From contig NZ_JANTPU010000001.1 of NCBI RefSeq assembly GCF_024752025.1, positions 1,426,001-1,490,000 on the forward strand: DNA of 64,000 nt. The letters run 5' to 3'. The translations under genes were made by a program, and so were the position numbers. This document shows, piece after piece, positions 49,138 through 56,785 of the stretch. This DNA is from Pseudidiomarina sp. CB1 (GTDB lineage Bacteria; Pseudomonadota; Gammaproteobacteria; Enterobacterales; Alteromonadaceae). The notes beneath the pieces are model-generated. The model ran no database searches. It saw nothing but the letters and a program-made list of their open reading frames with translations, and had not been told where the DNA came from. Every line of letters begins with the position of its first letter. Within the stretch, counting starts at the first letter, position 1.

Positions 49138-51092
49138 TCGCCCGCCGTACTGCTGTTTTGTGCTTGTAAGTACTGGTTAAGAAACGCAAGGTAAGCCTCT
49201 TGCGCTTCGATGCGGTTCTGTTTGCTGCGGAAGCCGTGGCCTTCGTCATCAAACAGTACGTATTCAACCGGCACACCATTGTCCCGAATAGCGGCGACCA
49301 TTTCATCGCTTTCGACCTGTAACACACGCGGGTCGTTAGCGCCTTGCACGATCAACACTGGCGCTTGCACCTGATCAGCATGGAATAACGGCGAAATCCG
49401 ACGTAGGCGTTCCGCATGCTCAGCAGGATCACCCAGCTCGTCGTACAACGACTGACGGAAGCTTGCCCACCATGGCGGGATACTTTCTAAGGTGCGTACC
49501 CAATTCGTTACTCCGAAAATGTTAATCCCCGCATCGAATTCATCGGTAAAGACCAGCGCCGCCATGGTCAAGTAGCCACCATAGCTGCCGCCCATCACCG
49601 CAATCTTCTCGCCATCTACCCATGGCAAGCTCTGCAGGTATTTTTTCGCATACACCACATCCTGCAAATCATCTTCGCCATGCCGCCGGTCGTCCAAGTG
49701 ATAAAACGTTTTGCCGTAACCTGAGGAGCCACGGTTATTGATGCCCAGTATGGCATAGCCATGATTCACTAAATGCTGAATAATCGGACTATAGCCTTTA
49801 CGCGTTTGTCCACCTGGGCCACCATGAATGAAAATCACCGCAGGCACTTTATTCACAGTGCTCGCTTGATGCGGACGGTACAAAATATTGGGGATCTCAA
49901 GTCCGTCAAAACTCTCGAAACGCACCACTTGGCTCGAAACAAGATCTGCTTTATCTATCTTAGGACTTAGTGCATCCGTTACTTGAACCAGTTGTTCCGC
50001 GCCTATTCGCCAAGTGTATAAGTTAGACGGTGAAGTGTCCGAATTCACATAAAACGCGACGACCGATTCATCGTTGGAAAAATTAACGCCCCTTAAGTCG
50101 CCTGCTGGATAGTCAGGCATTGCGATCGGCTCACCGGTTTCGGTATTCAGAATCGTTAGTTCGGTACTGGCGTCATCATTGACGCCTACCACTTGGTAGC
50201 TGCCCTGATCGGAGAAGTAAACAAACATCACGTCCCAATCAGCTGCGTATTCTTCTTGATGCGCTGCTGCGGCAATGTCATAGCGCCACGCCTGAACGAA
50301 CTCACCGTGGGCATTGGTACCGTAGACCAAGTGCTTACTATCAGGCGTAAAACTAAAAATACTGTTATTAACTGCGGCGGTATCATCAGTGATCAGCAAA
50401 GGTTCAGCATTCGCGTCGCTCAAGTCTTGTAAATACAGGTCTGTATCTTTATTGCTGTTAACTTTGGCCAGCGCCAGCCATTGCCCATTCGGAGCCACTA
50501 ACATATCGGCCCAGCCAGCGTCATTTTGAAAGATCATCGTGCGGCTGTAATCGTCAACTTGATACTGATAGATATCAAAGCTGGCAGGATCTCGCTCGTT
50601 GGTCATGACATAAAACGATTGGTCGTCTTCATGCCAGCCTAAAAACGCCGCTTTTAGAGATTCTCCCGGTGTTAAGTCCTGCACATTGCCGTCGAGCTCT
50701 CGTACGTAGATATGGTTGAGCTCATTACCGCCTTGATCAGCGGAGTACAGAAAGCGCTTATCGTTCGGGAACCAGCTGAGTCCTGCATAGGCGTCAGTAG
50801 TTGAACGGGTCAGTTGCGCAGGTTGGCCACCATCGATGGGGTAACTATAGACATTGAAGATGCCATCGGCATCGCTGGTCACCAGCACCTCGGAATTATC
50901 ATGGCTCAGTGATGAACCAAACAACGTTGTCGTTGCAAAAAAAGTTTCTGCAGCGTAATTCTCTACGGCAGGCTGCGCTTGCGTGGTTTTGTCAGCTTGT
51001 TGCGCAGCACCAGAAGAAGACTCCTGAACTGGACTGCATGCCACCAGCACCAAGCTTACAAAGAATGTTATGGACAGTTTATGGATCAACAT
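49134..51092 (-). CDS. S9 family prolyl oligopeptidase-like lipoprotein
   Basis: A 652-residue secreted peptidase with a lipoprotein signal (lipobox LVAC, Cys19), a seven-bladed beta-propeller domain (about 45-385) and an alpha/beta-hydrolase domain (about 400-640). The catalytic triad is Ser503 (GGSYGGY), Asp587 (GANDPRV) and His619 (DEGHGF). It resembles acylaminoacyl- and dipeptidyl-peptidases. Location in the outer or inner membrane facing the periplasm is likely from the lipobox; Ser at +2 favours the outer membrane by the E. coli rule. Peptide use is in keeping with an amino-acid-eating marine bacterium. Confidence 0.92.
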   Translation of the reverse strand: MLIHKLSITFFVSLVLVACSPVQESSSGAAQQADKTTQAQPAVENYAAETFFATTTLFGSSLSHDNSEVLVTSDADGIFNVYSYPIDGGQPAQLTRSTTDAYAGLSWFPNDKRFLYSADQGGNELNHIYVRELDGNVQDLTPGESLKAAFLGWHEDDQSFYVMTNERDPASFDIYQYQVDDYSRTMIFQNDAGWADMLVAPNGQWLALAKVNSNKDTDLYLQDLSDANAEPLLITDDTAAVNNSIFSFTPDSKHLVYGTNAHGEFVQAWRYDIAAAAHQEEYAADWDVMFVYFSDQGSYQVVGVNDDASTELTILNTETGEPIAMPDYPAGDLRGVNFSNDESVVAFYVNSDTSPSNLYTWRIGAEQLVQVTDALSPKIDKADLVSSQVVRFESFDGLEIPNILYRPHQASTVNKVPAVIFIHGGPGGQTRKGYSPIIQHLVNHGYAILGINNRGSSGYGKTFYHLDDRRHGEDDLQDVVYAKKYLQSLPWVDGEKIAVMGGSYGGYLTMAALVFTDEFDAGINIFGVTNWVRTLESIPPWWASFRQSLYDELGDPAEHAERLRRISPLFHADQVQAPVLIVQGANDPRVLQVESDEMVAAIRDNGVPVEYVLFDDEGHGFRSKQNRIEAQEAYLAFLNQYLQAQNSSTAGD

Positions 51093-51161
51093 AGGTCGGC
51101 TCCTCTCCCTTTTTCTAGAGCCAAAGTTTAGTCCATATTTGTAAATTTGCGCTGCTAGTGC

Positions 51162-53600
51162 TTAGTGTTTAAGGTAGCGTTGATGGAAAGCTTCGATAGC
51201 AAGCGGTTTATCAAAGAGATAGCCCTGTAAAACCACGTCGTGATCACGCCCGGCTAAGTAGCTCGCTTGCGCCTCAGTCTCCACCCCCTCAGCAACGATA
51301 CGTAAACCAAGGTTTTTCGCAATCGCCATCACTGAGTCAACAATCGTACGTTGCTCAGCATCGTCAATCGCTTGTACAAAGCTCTGGTCAATTTTGAGCT
51401 CTTGCAGCGGCAACTTGCGTAAATAAGACAGTGAGGAGTAACCCGTCCCAAAGTCGTCAATCGAAAACTGTACGCCGCTTTGTTGCAGCGCTTTCATTTT
51501 CAAGACAATGTCATTGGTATCTTCGACGAATAAATTCTCGGTAACTTCAAGTACCAGCCGTGAAGCATCAGCGCCGGAATCCTCCAAAGCACGCTCTATA
51601 CAATACACAAAGTCGTATTTGCGGAACTGGCGCGGGCTTATGTTTATGGCCAGGGTCAACGGTGCCGGAAGGCGTTTAAGCTCGAGTAACGCATGCCGTA
51701 CGATCCACTTACCTAAATCGACAATAAGGTCCGTTTGTTCGGCCACCGGAATAAAGTCACCTGGCGAAATCATGCCTTTTTTGGGATGGAACCAACGTAT
51801 CAGCACTTCCACTCCTAAAAGACCTCCAGCGGCTGACATTTGGGGCTGTAGATAAAGCTCCAAACCTTCACCGTTGACGGCTTCGCGCAACTCACGCTCG
51901 ATCTCATAACGCTTCTCAAGTTCGGCGCTGTAAGACACGTCATACACTGAGGTTTGATTGCCCCCAGCGTCTTTGGCGTTATGCACCGCTGTTTCCGCAT
52001 GACGGATGATAGCATCCGCCGATTCTGCATTTTCTGGATAAATAACAATACCAGCACTCGCAGTGACGGACAGCTGTTCATCTTGCACCCGCAACGGCTG
52101 ACTAAGTTCACTCAAAATCAGCTTTACTAATACTTGAGCGTCGGCCAAGACTTCGTCATGAGTCAGCAATCTCGGAGCGAGCACAACTGCAAATAAATCG
52201 CCGCCCAAGTTCGCGACAAATGCCTCATGCTCATTTGCCACACTAGCCCGAAGGCGGCTCGCAGTAGCCCGCAAAATCGCATCACCAAACTCGAAGCCGC
52301 GAACATCATTGATGCGCTGCAAACCGTCTAAGTCAAACAGCACCACCGCCCCATACTGATCACTACCCGCCGTTGTCAGAAGCCGTGCTAGGTGTTGAAT
52401 ACTACTGGTTCGGTTTGGTAACTCAGTGAGTGAATCGTAATACGCTAAATATTCAATTTTGGCTTCGGCTTCAACGCGCTGCGTGATATTCAGCTTACTC
52501 GCCAAGTAGTGCGTGGTATTACCCTGTTCATCGCGCAACGGTGAAATAGTCGCCCACTCGCGAAATTCGACGCCATCTTTGGTTTGGTTGTACAGCTCGC
52601 CTTGCCAAGTATTGCCGTCACTCAGCGCCTGCCAAAGTGCTTCATAATCTTGCGCTGGGGTGCGCCCAGACGAAAGCAGTCGAGGATTTTTGCCCAATAC
52701 CTCTTCAGCGCTATAGCCGGTAGTGTCACAGAACGCTGGGTTAACATACTCAATGTTGCCATCAAGATCGGTGATCATGATGCTTTCGTTGGCCTGCTCT
52801 ACGGCGGCTGATAACTTACGTAATTGCGCCTCACGGTGGCGACGCTCTTTTGCCGCACGGCGAATATTGTGCGCTAAAATACCAAACTCATTCGGTAAGC
52901 GAAGTGGCAAGTTTTCGTCACTAACGAAGCCGTGCCGACCAAATTGGGTGACCGCTTCGACTAACCTTTTTGCCGGGCGCGCAATGAACCGCTGCAACGC
53001 CAGCCATAACGCCAGACCCACCGCAAAAAATAACAACAATAGCAATCCCAAAGGCCACCACGGTACACCGGCAAGTTGATACCAATGAGGAGCATGCAGG
53101 TACTCAACCAACAGCACATTACGCTGCGTTTGACGATTCACCGAGAGACTTTCAATGATCGGCGCAGCCGCAACCAAGTGACTGTGCTCGGGATGAAAGT
53201 GAATGACGGTTTTGCCAGTGGTAGCAACATGACTAAGAAGCTGTGGGTCAACTTCATCCACAAAACGCTGCACATCGCCCCGGATTAAATTAGGCTCATA
53301 CACAGCGACTAAGTCTTTGCGGGCGTTGACAATAGTGGCATTAACAATCCGCGGATGTACATGAAACTCGCTTAATAATTCCGGAACTGCGATGGCGCGA
53401 TCCGCAGTATACATACGATTAAACGAGCCTTGAGCCACCGCAAGGCTACTGCGTAACTCTAATTGTGCACTACGCAGCGCAGCCTGTTGCTGGGCGGCAA
53501 TCATAAAATAGCTAAGGCCCACCAAAATGGCTAACATTGCCGCCAACATCGGCAAGGTAATTTGTATACTCAGGCGTTGCCACCAACGTAACCTATTCAC
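51162..53600 (-). CDS. Membrane GGDEF-EAL protein, probable c-di-GMP phosphodiesterase
   Basis: An 812-residue protein: membrane helix (about 12-34), periplasmic sensor region (about 35-178), second helix (about 180-200), HAMP-like linker, PAS domain (about 265-385), GGDEF (about 390-550) and EAL (about 560-812). The GGDEF site is degenerate (GGDLF, Glu to Leu), so cyclase activity is unlikely. The EAL site reads EVL but keeps the metal-binding Glu, NISPRQ, IDDFGTGYSSL, KIDQSFV and EGVET, so it should break c-di-GMP. The GTG start overlaps the lipoprotein stop (GTGA), with GAGGGG six bases upstream: tight coupling. Confidence 0.92.
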   Translation of the reverse strand: MNRLRWWQRLSIQITLPMLAAMLAILVGLSYFMIAAQQQAALRSAQLELRSSLAVAQGSFNRMYTADRAIAVPELLSEFHVHPRIVNATIVNARKDLVAVYEPNLIRGDVQRFVDEVDPQLLSHVATTGKTVIHFHPEHSHLVAAAPIIESLSVNRQTQRNVLLVEYLHAPHWYQLAGVPWWPLGLLLLLFFAVGLALWLALQRFIARPAKRLVEAVTQFGRHGFVSDENLPLRLPNEFGILAHNIRRAAKERRHREAQLRKLSAAVEQANESIMITDLDGNIEYVNPAFCDTTGYSAEEVLGKNPRLLSSGRTPAQDYEALWQALSDGNTWQGELYNQTKDGVEFREWATISPLRDEQGNTTHYLASKLNITQRVEAEAKIEYLAYYDSLTELPNRTSSIQHLARLLTTAGSDQYGAVVLFDLDGLQRINDVRGFEFGDAILRATASRLRASVANEHEAFVANLGGDLFAVVLAPRLLTHDEVLADAQVLVKLILSELSQPLRVQDEQLSVTASAGIVIYPENAESADAIIRHAETAVHNAKDAGGNQTSVYDVSYSAELEKRYEIERELREAVNGEGLELYLQPQMSAAGGLLGVEVLIRWFHPKKGMISPGDFIPVAEQTDLIVDLGKWIVRHALLELKRLPAPLTLAINISPRQFRKYDFVYCIERALEDSGADASRLVLEVTENLFVEDTNDIVLKMKALQQSGVQFSIDDFGTGYSSLSYLRKLPLQELKIDQSFVQAIDDAEQRTIVDSVMAIAKNLGLRIVAEGVETEAQASYLAGRDHDVVLQGYLFDKPLAIEAFHQRYLKH

Positions 53601-54532
53601 TCGTGCCCCTCGCTCAGCTGATCACAGCGCTTGAGGCCAACAACCGTATCGTAAACCCCTGACTTCCTGAGATGTTCGCTGACTTGTGGTATCTGCTCTT
53701 GCAGCAACGCTTGCAGTGCTTGATCTTGCGCAGCAGCAGGAATGAACTCAACTGTCTGTAAACCGCTTCTTAACTCGCCATCATCCAGCTCGGTGAGCGC
53801 TTGTAATGCCTGCCAAAATTCGTTTTGCTCGGCGTTTAACAAGGTCAATATTTGCTGCCAAGCCCCATTGCGCAGCAGCATGATTGCTGGTGCAAGTTCG
53901 GGCCAATGACGCTTATTAATGATGAGCACATCCGTTATTTTCAGTGCTTGATGTTGAGAATCAAAGATCACCTGGGCGCCACGCTGCTTGAGACGCTGCA
54001 CGAAAGGCTGATAGGTGACAATAAGATCGACATTGTCGTTGTTCCAGGCCTGTAGGTGTTCCGTGGGTAACAATGCCTGTGTAGTAACCCGTTCGGGAGC
54101 TATCCCGTTGACCTTCATCCACTGGCTGAGTACATACCGAGCTAGGGTGCTATCTTCGAGTCCGACATGAATCGACTGCTGCTGACCAAACTGCCAACCT
54201 TCACGGGCTAAAATCGCATCCGCACCGTTCGAGTGATCGAGTACCATGGCTACACAATAATCACCTTGCGTCATCGTATTAAGACCAAGGGCATTATCGA
54301 GCGAAACAAATGCGCCAACCGCTGCATCATTACTCAACATCCGTAACACGCTCACATCCGAAACCAACATGACTGGCTTGAGTTGTTGCGGTATGAGTTG
54401 CGGGTGCGTAACTGCGGCACTAAAAACGGGCGCAGCGCCAAGCCAAGAGTTACCCACGATCACCGCTCGCTCTGCGGGTCGGTCACAGCCACTAAGAAAA
54501 AATAAGCAAACGAGCGAGAGAAAACGCAGCAT
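53597..54532 (-). CDS. Substrate-binding lipoprotein, SsuA/NMT1-like, c-di-GMP partner
   Basis: A 311-residue lipoprotein (lipobox FLSGC, Cys16) of the NMT1/SsuA-type periplasmic binding fold: the GNSWLGAAPVFSAA start, the VGLEDSTLARYVL middle and the VDLIVTYQPFV hinge segment are typical of nitrate/sulfonate/thiamine-precursor binding proteins. No ABC permease or ATPase is nearby. Instead the gene overlaps a membrane GGDEF-EAL gene by four bases, so it most likely senses a small molecule and signals to that protein. Start: ATG at 54532 or GTG at 54538, both with weak ribosome sites. The ligand cannot be told. Confidence 0.85.
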   Translation of the reverse strand: MLRFLSLVCLFFLSGCDRPAERAVIVGNSWLGAAPVFSAAVTHPQLIPQQLKPVMLVSDVSVLRMLSNDAAVGAFVSLDNALGLNTMTQGDYCVAMVLDHSNGADAILAREGWQFGQQQSIHVGLEDSTLARYVLSQWMKVNGIAPERVTTQALLPTEHLQAWNNDNVDLIVTYQPFVQRLKQRGAQVIFDSQHQALKITDVLIINKRHWPELAPAIMLLRNGAWQQILTLLNAEQNEFWQALQALTELDDGELRSGLQTVEFIPAAAQDQALQALLQEQIPQVSEHLRKSGVYDTVVGLKRCDQLSEGHE

Positions 54533-54631
54533 GATCACAATGTGTTCATCTAGTTAGGTGCTTGATACACCACATTTTAGCAGCTTCACGGCGGGTGTGA
54601 ATCAAACATTCGATTTTTCTAAACTTTTCTA

Positions 54632-54660
54632 AACAAAAAGCCCTGCTAAATAGCAGGGCT
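54632..54660 (-). terminator. Terminator after ssb
   Basis: A 9-bp perfect stem (AGCCCTGCT at 54639-54647, AGCAGGGCT at 54652-54660) with a 4-base loop, followed on the minus strand by TTTTTGTTT. It ends the MFS-ssb unit 40 bases after the ssb stop. Confidence 0.92.
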
Positions 54661-54699
54661 CTCGGGTCTACGGGACTTTGTTAAATAACTTTATGTCAT

Positions 54700-55254
54700 T
54701 CAGAACGGAATATCGTCATCAAAGTCATTGTCAGGAATAAACGGGTCATTATTCTGCTGCTGTGACTGCTGCTGTTGCGCCGGCGGTTGTTGCGCTGGGC
54801 GTTGCTGTTGATTATTAAAGTTACTACCTTGCGCCTGTGCTTGCTGACCACCTTGGTTGTACGAGCTACTTCCGCCCTGCGACTGACTTTGGAAGCCACC
54901 GCCACCTGCACCACCGCGGCTATCAAGCATTTGTAAGTCGTTGATCACTACTTCTGTAGTGTAACGCTCAACACCGTCCTGACCTTGCCACTTGCGCGTT
55001 TGTAAGCGCCCTTCAACGTAAACTTTTGAGCCTTTGTCCAGGTATTCGCCGGCAATTTCCGCAAGACGGCGGTAGGCCACACAACGGTGCCATTCGGTTT
55101 GTTCCCGAGGCTCCCCGGTTTGCTTATCTTTCCATGTTTCGCTCGTGGCAATCGACAAGTTGGCAATCGCTGTGTTGTTTTGCGTGTAACGGATCTCCGG
55201 CTTCGCGCCTAAGTTACCGATAAGAATGACTTTATTTATGCCGCGACTGGCCAT
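54700..55254 (-). CDS. ssb: Single-stranded DNA-binding protein SSB
   Basis: A 184-residue SSB with an OB-fold domain (about 1-115, [20 protein letters not shown] at the start), a Gly/Gln-rich low-complexity linker (about 116-170) and the acidic protein-docking tip DDDIPF. It protects single-stranded DNA and recruits repair and replication proteins. It begins 15 bases after the stop of the MFS gene on the same strand, so the two are likely co-transcribed. Confidence 0.97.
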   Translation of the reverse strand: MASRGINKVILIGNLGAKPEIRYTQNNTAIANLSIATSETWKDKQTGEPREQTEWHRCVAYRRLAEIAGEYLDKGSKVYVEGRLQTRKWQGQDGVERYTTEVVINDLQMLDSRGGAGGGGFQSQSQGGSSSYNQGGQQAQAQGSNFNNQQQRPAQQPPAQQQQSQQQNNDPFIPDNDFDDDIPF

Positions 55255-55269
55255 GCCTTGCTCCTTTCC

Positions 55270-56655
55270 TCATGTTTGATACGGCTGCACCAGCGCCGTA
55301 ACTTGTTCTTCATTGTAATCAGTTTTATGTACTTTTAAATAGGCGATTTGCTCGCTTGCGACGAGCCGAACTTCTTCTACGCCCGCAACCTCGGCCAGCT
55401 CGGTCGCAAGTTCATCGACCTCGTTTGCGGCCAACTTGCGCAATCTAAAGCTCACATTTTGCCATTGTGGTGGCGGTGCCATGCCAACACTCATCAACAG
55501 CCAACATAGTAACAGCACTAAGCTGAAAGCGACAACGCCGATAAGCCCACCCCACTGTAAAATCGCTCCACCAGCAGCACCACCAACAAAGGCTCCGCTA
55601 AATTGCGCGGTTGCATAAATACCACTTGCACTGCCCTTGCGCCCCGCAGGAGCAAAGCGTGTCAATAACGATGGTAAAGTCGCTTCTAAAAAGTTAAAGC
55701 CAGTAAAAAATACCAACACTGCAGCCACATAAATCAGCCATGAGCCTTCACTAAATCCGATAATTCCGACAGCCAATGCCAAACATGCGATAGCAATGCG
55801 GAAAAACAAAGGCTGTTTACGGCGTTTTTCCGCCACGATAAGCATCGGTACCATCACCACAAACGAACCAATCAACGTCGGTAAGTAGAGCCAGGCATGT
55901 TGTTCACTTGCTAAGCCACCGGCAACCAGCTGAGTTGGCACGACCACAAAAAAAGCGGTTAATAAACAATGCAGAATAAAGACACCGATATTCAATCGCG
56001 CTAGTTGCCCATGCTTAAGTATCAAGCCAAACTCTTTGCTACTCGGCAGCAGGTCACCCCGAGCGGCGCGCACTTCGACCTTGGGTACGGCAATGGCAAA
56101 AACCAACAAACCAAACACGGCACTGACCGCAGTAAACAAGAACAGCCCCGACAAGCCAATATAAGGACCAAGTAAGGGCCCTAAAATCAACGCCAAGGCA
56201 AATGCCAAGCCGATGCACATGCCGATCATGGCCATTACTTTCGGCCGTTGTGAGTCTCGGGTAATATCTGCGGCGAGCGCTAAAATTGCGGCAGCGATAG
56301 CTCCCATGCCTTGTAGCGCACGACCGATAACGACACCAACTAGGGTGTCAGCGTAGGCAGCCACTAAACTCCCCACCACGAAAACAAGTAAACCGACAAT
56401 AATTACCGGACGGCGGCCCACTTTATCCGACAACATACCCATAGGTATTTGCAGCAGCGCTTGCGTTAGACCATAGGCACCAATCGCTAGGCCGACGAGC
56501 AATGGTGTGTAATCCGGGTACGCCTGACCATAAATCGCCATCACTGGCATGATCAAAAATAGGCCTAACATCCGTAGTCCAAAGACAGCAGCTAAGGCAC
56601 TAGATGAGCGGCGTTCGAGAGGACTCAGACGTTGTTCATTCGCAGACTTTGGCAT
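55270..56655 (-). CDS. MFS transporter with C-terminal YAM domain (YajR-like)
   Basis: A 461-residue major facilitator superfamily transporter with 12 predicted helices (about 20-390) and the MFS signature GMLSDKVGRRPVII between helices 2 and 3. After the last helix comes a soluble 65-residue domain (about 395-461) with a ferredoxin-like pattern, as in YajR of E. coli. Substrate unknown; drug or proton-linked efflux is the usual guess. The ATG at 56655 is preferred over a TTG at 56658. It lies between ssb and divergent uvrA, a common arrangement. Confidence 0.88.
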   Translation of the reverse strand: MPKSANEQRLSPLERRSSSALAAVFGLRMLGLFLIMPVMAIYGQAYPDYTPLLVGLAIGAYGLTQALLQIPMGMLSDKVGRRPVIIVGLLVFVVGSLVAAYADTLVGVVIGRALQGMGAIAAAILALAADITRDSQRPKVMAMIGMCIGLAFALALILGPLLGPYIGLSGLFLFTAVSAVFGLLVFAIAVPKVEVRAARGDLLPSSKEFGLILKHGQLARLNIGVFILHCLLTAFFVVVPTQLVAGGLASEQHAWLYLPTLIGSFVVMVPMLIVAEKRRKQPLFFRIAIACLALAVGIIGFSEGSWLIYVAAVLVFFTGFNFLEATLPSLLTRFAPAGRKGSASGIYATAQFSGAFVGGAAGGAILQWGGLIGVVAFSLVLLLCWLLMSVGMAPPPQWQNVSFRLRKLAANEVDELATELAEVAGVEEVRLVASEQIAYLKVHKTDYNEEQVTALVQPYQT

Positions 56656-56707
56656 CAATCTCTCATTCTTATGAATTCAATGTGTTCGAGCTAGCGACAA
56701 AATTTTG

Positions 56708-56723
56708 CTGGTGATTGTACCAG
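56708..56723. promoter_or_regulatory. Candidate LexA (SOS) box between the MFS gene and uvrA
   Basis: CTGGTGATTGTACCAG matches the CTG-N10-CAG core of the gammaproteobacterial LexA box (E. coli consensus CTGT-N8-ACAG), with the fourth base on each side changed to G/C but still symmetric. It lies 53 bases before the MFS start and 63 before uvrA, where LexA could control both. uvrA and ssb are SOS genes in E. coli. Confidence 0.5.
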
Positions 56724-56736
56724 AAGGTGGTCACTG

Positions 56737-56745
56737 TGCGATAAT
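56737..56745 (+). promoter_or_regulatory. Candidate extended -10 promoter of uvrA
   Basis: TGCGATAAT matches the extended -10 form TGnTATAAT at five of the six core bases. A TTGTAC at 56715-56720 could act as -35 at a long spacing (19) and lies within the candidate LexA box. Transcription would start about 35 bases before the uvrA ATG. Confidence 0.45.
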
Positions 56746-56785
56746 GCTCGTTTCACATTCGCCAACGGAGTTACAGGTTACCCCT

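Noticed and set aside
54539-54631. Small gene between the lipoprotein and the ssb terminator
   Set aside because: No open frame with a ribosome site; AT-rich and probably the promoter region of the lipoprotein/GGDEF-EAL operon.
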